Assembly (NCBI GenBank): GCA_950295325.1
Contig: OX485804.1
Span: 14,384,001-14,448,000, forward strand
Length of the DNA: 64,000 nt
Source: Polytrichum commune
Lineage: Eukaryota > Streptophyta > Polytrichopsida > Polytrichales > Polytrichaceae
Direction of reading: 5' to 3'
Each line of letters starts with the position of its first letter. The stretch's first letter is position 1. A program made the position numbers and the translations under genes. The notes beneath the pieces were generated by a model, which did not search any database, was not told the DNA's origin, and was given only the letters and a program-made list of their open reading frames with translations. Below, piece by piece: positions 35,178-46,659 of the stretch.

Positions 35178-35465
35178 TGGCAAAACTTGGGTGCACAAAC
35201 AAGCCTAGAAATTCATGGCTGAAATTGCGCCAATGCGAAAGAATCTCCACAACCTCTTAGAATCAAATGTCTTGGCGATGCACATTGCAGAATGTCCGGT
35301 GAATCGATTTCTACATGGGCATGGCCAAATTTGGGTGCATGCAGATGCACAAGCCTACAAATTCGTGGCTGAAATCGCACCAATGCAGGGAAACCTTCAC
35401 AGCCTCTTGAATCAAATGTCTCGGTGATGCACTTTGCGGAATGTCTGGTGAATTGATTCCTACAG
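35178..35465 (+). repeat. Two tandem copies of a 148-bp unit
   Basis: TTCATGGCTGAAATTGCGCC at 35,212 and TTCGTGGCTGAAATCGCACC at 35,360 open matching stretches, which continue through AATCAAATGTCT and GAATGTC(C/T)GGTGAAT. No protein family is recognised. Confidence 0.85.
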
Positions 35466-36089
35466 GAGCGGTAAATGTAGAAATTGCGATGGAATGGGTC
35501 CAAATTCAGCACATGGGCGGGAATAGGTGAACCCAAGTCACCCTGGGAACGGATAAGGCGCCTCAAATAGGCTTGCAGACAAAACCACAGAGGAGGGGAA
35601 TACACTTGTCATGGGAACACAGACACGTGGCGGTTCTTGGGATGTGCGAACCCAGAGTTCACGTATATTAAACCGTTTCCAGGAAGCTCATCAGCGTGGC
35701 TCATGTGACCCAAGACTCTCACCAGCCGAACTACTCCTACAGTAGTCTACCCACGGCTAGGAACCCTAGCTAGGAATATAGTTGAATACTAATGCTCCAA
35801 GAATGCATTGCGTCAGACAAATTATGAGCCCTCCTGCTTGGCAAGGTTCAAAGCTCACGAAATCAAGAACTTGCTCACGATTGATGCACAACAAAAGTCA
35901 GCTCCAACTTTGAGACTCGGATATTTCGATGCTCACATGATCTAGATTATTAGTAGCGGCCTCATCCATCAGGGCTGGTCGTCATCGTGTCCCTATTGAT
36001 CTTGACAAATTGAGCTTATTTAGACAACATGTTCCGACCACTCACAACTTGGTGACTCACACAACACTTTTGGGAGTTGCAGTGACAGC

Positions 36090-36386
36090 ATGAAGAGGAA
36101 GAATTCCTCTTGCACTGCAAAGGAGCTTCAAAGTTTATCTGTCTCTGAGAGAGTATCCTGCTTCCACTGCTGCGCCCAATCCCGTGCCTGTTATAAGTAC
36201 AATCATGGACTTACTGCCCAATCTCTTTGCACACTCAGCCTCGCAATGGATCCGAAACTGAATGACTGTACTTACCGTTTAGACAGAGACAAATCTTGTG
36301 GAGGGATTCGAGGTGAGCCGAAGATCGATCCTCTAACGTCCAGGACGCCTCAGGATCAAACGTCGTCAGGAGGCGTTTCAAGATGA
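36090..36386 (+). CDS. Small open frame of unknown function (98 codons)
   Basis: The frame starts MKRKNSSCTAKELQSLSVSE, has a Cys-rich middle (CFHCCAQSRACYKYN) and ends with a polar tail. About 450 bp upstream lie a CACGTGGC G-box (35,627) and a TATATTAAA box (35,663), an arrangement seen in plant stress promoters. No family is recognised, and the frame may be chance in slightly GC-richer DNA. Confidence 0.2.
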   Translation: MKRKNSSCTAKELQSLSVSERVSCFHCCAQSRACYKYNHGLTAQSLCTLSLAMDPKLNDCTYRLDRDKSCGGIRGEPKIDPLTSRTPQDQTSSGGVSR

Positions 36387-37864
36387 CTTATTGTTGTTGT
36401 TATTTTGGAGCTGAAACTGTCAAGAGCAAGCCCCCCATGACCTAAATTTCGTGTATTTACTTCCATGACATTCTTCATTCTCCGGAGTTTAACCGCTTCT
36501 TAGTTCTATTTGCATACGCGTAGTAGGGAAAAAGTTCCGTAAATAAAATAGGGAATTTCTCCCCATATTCAAGTATTTCTACTAAGATTGGGTCCTATGC
36601 AATACCCACACTAGGACCATCGACTAGCTCACACCAGTGGAGAGTCTCCATCTTGATAGGATTCCTTGTCTTGTATGCTTTGGCGAAGGTACAGTACATC
36701 ACATCCAGTGAGGTCATTACGAGTAGGACGAAAAACCCATAATGCTAGCAATAAATCTCGGAACGAGGTGCACTTTCTCTATCAAGAGGGACTCCTCCTA
36801 CTACCCATGACCAACAACAAGCCCCTAGTGTGGGCATGGTTTAACACCAACTTTTTCCATATGAATGGTTTTAATTGGGAGTAGACATCAAACTACGTAT
36901 GTTAGATAGTATCACTCGTGCCATTGCCCATAGTCATTTTCAATTACCATATGCATGGAAACATCGACATCTCAGAGGAGCAAGCGTGAATGAGGAGTCT
37001 CTATGTCCACGGGCTACTGCCACCTTTTGGTGGCAAAATTCAAGGAAACGAATGTGGCCAATGGCACCAATTTGTTTTTGTTACCAGGATTCTCAACTTT
37101 TATTCCGCGTTTAATATTCAATATGGAACACGCAACTATGGTATGAAAATTCGCCAAAAAAATTGTGGAATTTTGTGAACTCCCATGTCGTTGCTAGTAT
37201 TTCTCAAAGCCAAAAGTGACAAAGACATAAAACCACCATGTTACCCTCCCCCCCACCCCAAACCCCCAATGCTAAATATTGAACCTATACCGGTTAACAC
37301 ATTTTGAACACACAACCCAAATTGTCCGTTCTTCAATCCACATTCCACACCTAACCACACAGCGCTCAAATATAAATTCCACAAAGTGTTGTTTGGTTGA
37401 CCACTTTGAGTGTTGGCCACTGTGAATACGACATGTGGCAATCACCTTTTGTGTAGCACCGGCAGTATTATCCGATGTAATATCGACATACTACTGTAGC
37501 TAGGCACGTTTACCTCATTGCGTATAAGGTAAATAGTACCAGACCCGCGGGGGGGGGCATAACTTGGCAATGGAAATGCATGAGCACCGATCTGATCCAA
37601 TCCGATCCAAAGGCTAGGAAGCGTCCAGGTGTCAAGCCCCTGACAAACTGCATGGCATGCAATGCAATGGGGAGCAAGCATGCATGGAACTGTTGGTGGA
37701 TCCGTCCGTGCCTGGGGTCGGGGCCCTACGGCCAGTCAGCTTGGGCAGGCAGGGCTGTGGGAGCGGGAGCTTCTTTATGCTTGGCAAGTTGCCACTGATG
37801 CTGTTTCATATTATGTACTTCTCCTTTTGCCTTGGTGACTCGGCACTCGGCAGCGTACTCCACT

Positions 37865-38474
37865 CAAGGGTGGGGAAAACCCAACTTTTTCCCGGCCGAT
37901 GCATTCGCTTTTTGGTTCTAATGCACAAAACCTCATTTCTCCGTGTAAAACCATGGTTTTATTCTAGTGTTCGGCACTCGGCACCATCATTGGCGGACAT
38001 TGGGCCCTCTGTCTTATAATCTCAACTTATCTGTAATAAAATCGAATAAAACCAGAATTTACTAGACCTGAGTTGATTGGGTTTTTTTTAAAAAAAAACT
38101 ATGAGAAACCCAGTCGTCAAAAAACCGTGTGGTGCCATCCTTGGTACCACTAAGCTACTAAGATACGGCCTGCCGATGAACAAAGAGAACCAAGGTTGGC
38201 ACCACGCGGTATTGTCTAGTTTGGTTTTTCAAAGTTATAAAAAAAAAATTTAAAAAAAACCAATCAGATGAGGTCTAGCAAAATCCAGTTTTGTTCGATT
38301 TTATAGCATATAAGTTGAGATTATAGGGCCGAGGGCCCAATGTCCGCCAATGGCGATGCCGAGTGCCGAGTGTTGGAATAAAACCATGGTTTTATCCGCA
38401 TAAATCATGTTTTTGGCATTAAAACCAAAAACCCAATGCATCGGCCAGAAAAGGTTGGGGTTTTCCCACCCTTG
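37865..38474. mobile_element. Near-complete hairpin element: two about 280-bp inverted arms, 45-base loop
   Basis: The left arm 37,865-38,144 opens CAAGGGTGGGGAAAACCCAA, and the right arm 38,190-38,474 closes TTGGGGTTTTCCCACCCTTG. Matching interior marks are ACCATGGTTTTAT, CACTCGGCA, TTGGCGGACATTGGGCCCTC, AATCTCAACTTAT and GGTGCCA-CCTTGG at the loop. Arms are perhaps 80-85% alike by eye. The loop is 38,145-38,189. A transcript would fold into a long double strand. It could be a foldback MITE or a young inverted duplication of the kind that feeds small RNAs. Confidence 0.85.
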
Positions 38475-38497
38475 GGGAGAACTGGCCGCAAACTCAT

Positions 38498-38632
38498 AGC
38501 CCACCCACACTTACTAGTGTAGGCCACCATTGAACGGTGCCTACCAGTGGGGGCCAATGAGTCCCACTGGATGCAACCAATGTTGGTACTCACCGTTCAT
38601 TGGTAGCATGCACCAATAAGTGTGGGTGGGCT
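38498..38632. mobile_element. Small foldback element next to the long hairpin
   Basis: AGCCCACCCACACTTA at 38,498 is mirrored by TAAGTGTGGGTGGGCT ending at 38,632, with further inner matches (GAACGGTG / CACCGTTC). Total length is 135 bp. It sits directly between the long hairpin and an R2 copy. Confidence 0.8.
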
Positions 38633-38639
38633 ATTGATA

Positions 38640-38945
38640 ACGAACAAATGGACCGACTGAGCTTGAGGAATTACCGGCCGAAGTTCAAGACTTGGGGGAA
38701 AAAATTACCAATCAAGTTAGAGGAATCTATGGTATTATACCTGAGATTGATAAAGGAAAACTGAGAGATCACAACATGTGACCGGTTGGACTTGGAAACA
38801 CTAGGATTTTGACCAATTATGACCCTCTTCATCAATATGAGTTACATTCTATATATTCCTCTAAAATGCTCGGTAATATTCCTCAAGTCTTGAACTTCAA
38901 CCGGTTATTTCTGAAACTCGACCGGTTCATTTGTAACAAGTGGCC
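38640..38945 (+). repeat. Dispersed repeat R2, copy 3, with a second inverted partial copy
   Basis: The forward copy at 38,640-38,820 ends ACCGGTTGGACTTGGAAACA plus CTAGGATTTTG. It is followed at 38,850-38,940 by the 5' half of R2 in reverse (GTCTTGAACTTCAACCGGTT, then CGACCGGTTCATTTG). Head-to-head pairs like this can arise by repeat-on-repeat insertion or inverted duplication. Confidence 0.8.
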
Positions 38946-41920
38946 AATTCCACATTCATGGCCCCACCTTGCACATGAATAAATAGTCTGTACCATACTA
39001 ACTTATGCTTCGTCACTTAGAACACTATTCAGTTGCATGGTGGTCTTCTATTCTATATTTAGCATCTAACATCGCCCACCATATCTTACCTACAAGGGAA
39101 GAAACTCATATACTAGGAAGAAATTGATGTCGGTACGAGTAATGAATAGTGTTGGTACGAATGGCAAAAACATTGTGAATAATGTTGGTATATTTTAAAG
39201 ATATTGTTGTTATGAATAGTATTTATAATGAATAGTTTCAGGAGTATAACTTCATCACCCAAATTTTCAAGTGTCATCCTAAATGTATGAATAGTGAATG
39301 AATATTCTTAATTTGTTGGGGGGGGGGCACATAATATAATTGATGTAGTCCAGGGTCATGGAACCGACCCACATGACTAAATAATGTTATACTTTAAAGG
39401 GGTTCCCTTTTATTTGAATTGTCCACCTCCCAATTGGCTCCTATGCTTGCTTAATAGGCATACCAATTGAGCTCTATGTAGAATGGGCAAATGACATGTT
39501 GGTAATCATGGCCTTTGTGGTGGGTAGGAGACCGGGAAACTGTTGTAGTGCATCACGACCATGTGTGTTTACAAGGGAAGGCTCTGAGTGGGCAGCTTTC
39601 TGTGATTTAAGGTAGATGAGTCTTAAATGGTTATTTTTTCTAACTAGCCCACTTTCTCCAAGGATATGAAACATGCGGTTAGTACAAGATGGTTAGAAGT
39701 CCAAATCAAGGTTGTACCCACTTTCCTCATAATTTTTGAAGCTCACGTAAAACATCTCATTTTTTTTTATCAAAGTGAAGATTCTCATGCTCATTAAATG
39801 GTCATATATGTTGGCTATTAAGTTTGGAATGGTTATCAGATTTGGAGCACATAGTTTGATTTTCTTGGTAACCCATGTTTTTTCTTTGTACATGTTCTTG
39901 GAGCCATTCCACTCAAATATGGGGGGTCTTGATAAGAAAAGTAAGCAAATAAGGGTTGTTTACATTAAGGGCACATGGACGAGGGCAGGTGTCCTAAAAT
40001 CGCCAAAAGCCCAACATGAGGAGCTTTCTCGTGTGTAAAAATATGGGGAGCTTTGGGTGGCCACTAGCTACTAGAGTGATCACATTTAAGAGTATTACAT
40101 TCTATTGTGTTGGAATGTAATGCATTGGTTGCATCTATACTGCTAATTTGTTAGATGAAAGACAAATCGATACACAAGAAAATGATCCCCATGTTTCTAT
40201 GTAAGAGGTTATCATTCATATCAGTTGCTTGGCACTTGGAAGATCAGGATCCAAGACCAAAGAAATTCCAAAATTGAGCAATCCTATCGGCTATGAGTCA
40301 TATTGCTCAAGAGGGCATTGTTGCATACTAGAGTACTCTCATTGATGCAACTTTATCCCCTAAAAGTTTGTGGCAGTTTCATCTCAAACAAGTTCAACTA
40401 TACTAATTATGGTTCTTCAATATAAAAACCGGTATAAAATCAACTATAAAATCCATATTGCACAGACTACATCATAGTGCTTTTATGTTGGATTAATGAG
40501 AGGTATGTGTGTATGCAATAATACCCTCTAGCTATAAAATTGAGGACCCAAGGAGTCCACACTAGGACCTAAAGGCACGTTTATGCACAACTGCCATGGG
40601 TGGAGGAATCGGGGTTAGGTCCACTTTCACCAACAACGACTACCATAGTTTTATTTTATTCTTTGTTTACACATGATTGTTTTTATAATTAAAGAATGGA
40701 TTCGACATCAAAGATCATCCATCCTTTTGGTACAATATGTGGAGTGGAGACAAGTGTTTTTGAATAATAGTGGAAAGTTTGTCTTAAGAGTAATCCCCAC
40801 CTCTAATTCGTCTCCAATATGTTAGCATTGAAGTGCTCTCTTTATGCCACATAGCAACTACAAACAAAATGAGCCAAGGAAACTAAACTACAAACACTAC
40901 AACCACTCCCAACTACACCTTATACCGTAGTCGGGCAAGTAAGAGTACTTATGGTTTTGGTTGCCATTAATGTACATTTTTCATCCTTACCTTTCAAAAT
41001 GAAACCACAAAAATTGAACTACCTCCATCGAGCACCAAAAGAATTTCTTGGATTAGGTCCCGAATGAAAACCCTTCATAAAGTGTGTTGTGTGTGACTTC
41101 ACTGTGATTGGCATGGCATTTTAGGAACACCGACAAAACTCAAATATCACAAAATTTAGGTTCATTATAATGACTATAAGTAAGTTCCTCATATTTCAAA
41201 TTATGTAAACAAACTTAATTTTGTATTAATAGTAAATGTGACATGGACCATAAGTGAATTGTGAGAATAACACAACAAATTAGTAAGAGACACTCGCACA
41301 CATAAAGGGACAAAGGGAGATGATGCCAACCACGTTTGAGTGTGCATGGGGGATGCTTCACCTTTGATCATATCCGCAAGCTCGCATGTGGACCCGAAAC
41401 ATGTGCACAAAGCATGGCTATGAACAATTGCCTCTTGTTGGATGTGGTCCTCCTTAATAGCTAGTTTGAGAAGGGGCCCAAGGGAAGTCCCCAGGGTGGT
41501 TCATAAATTGTTTAGTAATATCTTGCATGTTTATGTGGATACCCTCCCTCATGCCCCGATCACACCAAACTTTCCATCTGGTTCCAACCATGAAATTGGT
41601 GGGGATTATGTTCGGAAATAAATGTTGACCCACCACTTTTCACACTATTATAGCCGGAGATGCCGACGAATGGTGTCAGAATTGGCCGGTGTGATCAACC
41701 CCTCACACAACACCATCATATCATTCACACAACTCCTCGTGCCTCCTCATGGTCCATAAGTGAAGCTCAATGTATCTCAATAACTTGGACCCACGAGTCA
41801 ACATTGTAAGTTATTCAACCTTGACCAACATTGAGTGTAATGCACTGAAACAACCCTTTCATAGGACTGGGTTAACTTAATAGTTTGGACCACATGTTCA
41901 AGAAAACTTATGTTCAAGCA
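38946..41920. other. Gene-free DNA with one R3 copy
   Basis: An R3 copy lies at 39,627-39,930 (entered separately). The remainder is AT-rich, with a G-run at 39,319 and no coding resemblance. Confidence 0.45.
39627..39930 (+). repeat. Dispersed repeat R3, copy 1
   Basis: Shares with the copies at 41,925, 51,660 and 61,948 the order TTAAATGGTTA, GGATATGAAACATG, TTAGTACAAGATGGTTAG, CTTTCCTCATAATTTTTGAA, AAAGTGAAGATTCTCATG, CATTAAATGGTCATATA, GGAATGGTTATCA and CACTCAAATATG. Not coding. Confidence 0.85.
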
Positions 41921-41924
41921 TGTG

Positions 41925-42270
41925 GGTCTTGACCGGACATTTTTCTCTTCGCACCCACTTCTCCTAAGATATGAAACACGCAATAAGTGTGACACAACCG
42001 ATCCAAATCATGCACGTGACACCTCCCATCGTAATTTATGAAGGTTGTATGTGTATCCCATTCATTATCAAAGTGAAAAAACATTTAAGCTATTAAATGA
42101 TCATAACCCCCCCCCCACCACCACCACCACCACCACCACCAATTATGTTGACTATTGCATTTAGAATGGTTAAGAAATTGCGAACACACCCTCCACTATT
42201 ATTCCAACACGTGTATTTCATATGGCCGTTCTTAGATCCACACCCAACCACTCACCCCTCAAATATAGGT
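41925..42270 (+). repeat. Dispersed repeat R3, copy 2, with internal C-run and (CCA)n
   Basis: Shows GATATGAAACACGC, TCGTAATTTATGAAGG, TTATCAAAGTGAAA, TTAAATGATCATAA, then a run of ten C and eight CCA units (42,107-42,140) where other copies have GGTC(C)CCC, then TATGTTGACTATTG and CTCAAATATAGG. The slippage tract has grown inside the repeat copy. Confidence 0.82.
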
Positions 42271-42787
42271 ATCTGTTTGTTTCAACTTTGGTTCATATAC
42301 ACAAAAGAACCTACTCTAAAAAAAGGGGGCAAGAGCTCGAGGATGAATGAAGCTCTTGATTGTTGCTTGCTCTATCATGAGCTGCCGTTTGTATATATTC
42401 AACCTCCATCAACCTCCATTCAAAGTGAGATGATCACCATCAACTTGATTCAGCCAACAGAGGGAGATTTGGAGGGGAAGTTAAATAGAGAGGAAAAATA
42501 ATATGGGAAGAGAAAGGTACCGATGGTATATTTACACTAGGGACTACTGACCATAACCATTACTTCTAAATATTCTCATTGGTTGAGAAATGAGTAGCAG
42601 TTTCATACCATTGTACACAAGGTGATCAAAAACATGAGTGACCATGTTATAAAATGAATGAGAAAGGGACATGGAGGTGACATGAAACCCTACGTGTCAC
42701 ATGGATCTTGTGACGAGAGTATCCAAACATGTTGTCTCAACCTAAATTCAGGATGACATGATCACAATCTATTTATGTATATACACA

Positions 42788-42788
<1 letters not shown>

Positions 42789-42839
<51 letters not shown>

Positions 42840-42840
42840 C
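42789..42840 (+). repeat. Compound (CT)n(AT)n microsatellite
   Basis: About 12 CT units followed by about 12 AT units. Confidence 0.95.
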
Positions 42841-43639
42841 TAGTAGCGGTTATGTTTTGCAAAGTGCAACTTTAAAAAAAACATTGTTTGTAGAAACTAC
42901 ATTTATTTGGCGTCAAAAGCACTACATCATGGTCTAGGTCCACTTCACGTTGTATCCCACAACTAAGGCTTTTGAGAAAGGTGATTGCCGCCCATGACCA
43001 CAAGAAACCCTAAATCATTCTTTCTCATGAACCTTGGTCACATATATAAAACGGCTCTAAGAGTGAAAGTAAAATGGAGATGAAGAACATGATGGGAGAG
43101 GGGTGGTAATACCAAAGAGGGCTCTATGTCCGACACTCATTTACTTATTTTACCCTCACATGCGTTTCATTTGTCAATTTTGTTTTTAGAACATGTTATG
43201 TAACAGGGCAACTTTGTCTAGGGTAATAGCCTCTGTTTTATAGAGAGGATAGAGTAGTGCATAATCAAACTTGTCGCGAAGACATCAAAACAATTCCACC
43301 TTAATCCAATTTGTGAATTGGACGTATGCGCTTTTGTAGAAATTGGGTTGTCGTTTGTGTCATTGCAACCGGACCAAGAAGGTTTGGATAAGCTTCATTG
43401 CCATTGAATGTATCCTCCTTCAAGCACGTACTAGTGTGTGGACAATGTCACGTGTAGTCATGTGCACCCACATTGATTTTGGTTGTAGTTCCCCACCAAA
43501 GTGTGTGTGCCCATACCATAAAGTTTGGCTTGAATCGTAGTATACATGATGCAACATCTCGTAGCTAAAAGTCCACATGAATGTCTTTGAACCGCTTTTG
43601 TCTTCCAAATTGCAACTAATGCGTGGAGGTTGTTTACCT

Positions 43640-44710
43640 TTGGTGTGCCCAAGTTTGTGCTTGGCCTTGGTTGTCCTACCACAAGTTTGTTTGTGGCCAC
43701 AAAGTCACATGCCCTTGGGGTTTGAAGTGGATAATTGCTTTTGGATGACAACCTCCTCCAAGTGTAAGAGAGACAAAGAAATCATGCCAACCACATGCCA
43801 ACTTCCAAGTGTTGTTAGTTTACCCAAGGAGCTTATCAATTTACGCACATTGCATCCCGTGAAACTAAACACATTACTTCTCATGCCACATCAACTTTTT
43901 CAAATGTTTCAACCAACCATATAATGACACGTGACTTTCTCACTCGCTAAACCAATTACTTTGCGCTGAAATTGATTACGCCCAAATGGTAGTGTGGGGG
44001 CAATGCTAGCTTTCGGGTGTGCCCCAGTTCTCACCTTGGTCGCCTACCAACAAGGTGTTTTGTGGATAGAACCCACCCGTAAAGTTACGTAGGGGGCCTT
44101 GGCTTGAATTGCTATGATTCATTCTATTGCATGTGGAAGTACTTGGAGTGTGGGCGTTATCGCCTTTTTGGTGCACCCAAGTTGGGGGTTAGCCACGATT
44201 GCCTACCATATCCTCTTGTGGATGAACCCCCCTTGTGCTCGGGGGTTGAATCGGACCACATGATACAACACCCGAAGACTCAATGTTTGAATCGCGGCCT
44301 TTGAAACGCTCCCTTCAACTAGGTGTAACACGTAGAGTTTGGGTGTTGTTACCCCATGGTGTGCCCGCGTTCATTTTGTGTACGCTTGTAACCATGAGCT
44401 TTAATTTGGGCATGGAACCCACCTCGGTGTGGTGTACCCGGGGCTTGGCACGATGCCTAACTTAGGAGTACTTGAAAGGTTGGAGGACTTATGATGCGAG
44501 AAGTGAAGGCTTTTGTACACAATTTTTGTAGTCCATAAGAATCTTGTGGATCATTGTGAAGATTCTTGGGAAAAGAGGGTCTACCACATTATCCAAGCCT
44601 AAACATTGATGCCCTTGTGTCGCTTTTTTCCTCTTCCAAGCGTAACAAGAGCATGGACGTTGCGACCTTTTTGGTGTGCCCGAGTTGGTGTTCCGCCATG
44701 GTCGCCCATG
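43640..44710 (+). repeat. Old tandem array with GGTGTGCCC-(A/G)AGTT core
   Basis: Diverged units recur near 43,647, 44,018, 44,172, 44,358 and 44,670. Each reads close to TTTGGTGTGCCCAAGTTGGT, then GCC-TGGTCGCCTACC, spaced 150-370 bp apart and often with CTTGTGGAT-(G/A)AACCC after. No stable reading frame runs through them. I read this as a worn minisatellite or a set of nested copies. Confidence 0.55.
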
Positions 44711-45171
44711 ACTCACTCCAAGTGGCGGGAATAAACTAAGAGAATAATGGATTCCTCACACAAAATTCCCGGACCATACGAATATTTTAAAGAACCTTTG
44801 AAGGAAAAGTGAGGCGAAGCCATTATATTAAATGTTGTGGACATGTATGGCCCGGGCCATGTCCCGTGGACATGGATGGATGGAGTGAAGGCAAAGAGGG
44901 ACCCGCAACCCCTCCGGAATCAACCACCTAACTTAAGCTTAGCGTAGCCCTTTTCGGGGGCATCATAGCTAGGGCATGGACGGAGACCCACATTCCGAGG
45001 CCCGATGGAATCTGGTGTTGCCAAGTATATCTACTATTTGCACACCACACACATAACATATTTATTTGCATTCTATAATAGCTCCTCGCACATGGCCCCG
45101 CATATATACTTGAGATTGGAACACATAAAGTGCGCGCCCTTGCCATGCTTCTCATTCATTTTATTGCCTTT

Positions 45172-45556
45172 TTTGATACACTACACTAAATATATCAATT
45201 AGTGAGGGTGGTAGTCATTCAAGTTACACGCACAATCTAGCCAAACCACAAAGTTTTGAAGGGCTAAAGTTGCTACTGAGTGACACTAGATTTTTGACTA
45301 TGGTAGATGTTATGCTCATTTACTGTAGATTCCAAACAAATTAGTGTGTGCTTGTGATTAGTGCACGCCACATGCTTGTCAATGTATAATGCCACATGCC
45401 TGTCAATGTATAGTGCCAAGTGTTGAGATGAACAATGCTTCCTAGTCTTAGATCTAAGATCTTTTGGTGGCACTAATTCATAGCGTAAAGGAATTTAGTG
45501 TCACCTTCACTAATTTCCCACACCCACTAATTGGTATATTTAGTGTGATACAAAAT
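45172..45556. mobile_element. Foldback element, about 385 bp, ends TTTTGATACACTACACTAAA-like
   Basis: The left end TTGATACACTACACTAAATA, then TCAATTAGTGAGGGTGG, pairs with the right end CCACACCCACTAATTGGTAT, then ATTTAGTGTGATACAA. Inside is a short tandem pair GCCACATGC(T/C)TGTCAATG, then TATA(A/G)T. No protein is encoded. Probably a MITE; the family is not known to me. Confidence 0.7.
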
Positions 45557-45734
45557 AATAGAATGAAGAAATCAATATGTAAGCTTACCCCATGATTTAG
45601 GCTACAACTTTGTACATGTCTTGCTCTTGGTGCTCATGGGCAAGTTGGAATAATTGCATACACCAAAGAGAGAGTGAGAGAGTTGGACATTTCTTGTGCA
45701 AATCTAGGCTTACTTTCAAGCTGAAAAAGTCCTT

Positions 45735-46560
45735 ATAGCATCCTTTTGTTTGAGGCCTTTCCAGTGTCCTTCATATCCATGCATCCCTCAAACACTGGGA
45801 GGGTGGGTGGGACCGTCCTTCACGGAATACCTATGTACAACAACAACATACTACCTAGGAGCATATTATTATTCATTTGTCTTTCTCAAATCAAGTAGTT
45901 ATAGTCACAAGTTCAAGCCTATTGGGGTTTACATTCTTTATATCAAAAGAAAGTATTTGTACTAAGTAATTATTAACCATCCTCTAAATTAAGTTCAAAA
46001 TGTAAGAGACAATATCAACAATGCTTCAAGTATTTGCAACACATCTATTTGCCTTGCATTATAATCAACTTTGTAGAATACCTACACATAGCACAAACAC
46101 ATCAAGAAAAATGAGATATTAAATTTATTTGCCCTACCAAATTTGTGAAGGGTTCATCTGAGATGTGCCCATGCTACCATCCAAATGCACAAAGAAGGTT
46201 AGTAACGTACACAAGGTAAGTAGCAACAATATCCAATTGTCGTCTATGTCACACAATCATGTCCAACATAATCAAACGTTATGTATCACTAAATACACAT
46301 ATTGTCATTGAGTGTTCTACATGCTCTTTAGCCATTCGAACCACATGAGAATGACAGGGTACACGCTCCTTCCACCTTTACTAGTCCTCACTACTTTAAA
46401 AATATCTCATAATTTACTTAGGGCAAGCATCAACTGCTTAAACAATGAAAGAAAACTCCCATGGTTATCCTTCACTTGTTATAGTATTGGGTAAGTATCG
46501 TTGATCATAGATTCATAGATCATATCTATGGTGGACATTAGTCAATTAGTTTCACCAAAC
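45735..46560 (+). repeat. Repeat R4, copy 1 of a three-copy tandem set
   Basis: Landmarks shared with copies 2 and 3 are GGGAGGGTGGGTGGGACCGT (45,797), ATGTGCCCATGC-ACCA (46,160), GGTTAGTAACGTACACAAGG (46,197), GTCGTCTATGTCACACAA, TCTTTAGCCATT, AGTCCTCACTA (46,383) and TACTTAGGG (46,415). No reading frame is conserved between the copies. Confidence 0.8.
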
Positions 46561-46659
46561 CCTAACGTGACTTTAACCCTATAGGATTATTTTAGAGCTG
46601 ACTTTTCAAAACTGTTACAAAGTTTGAACTTCCTCTTTTCAAAGGCCAAATCCTTCAAC

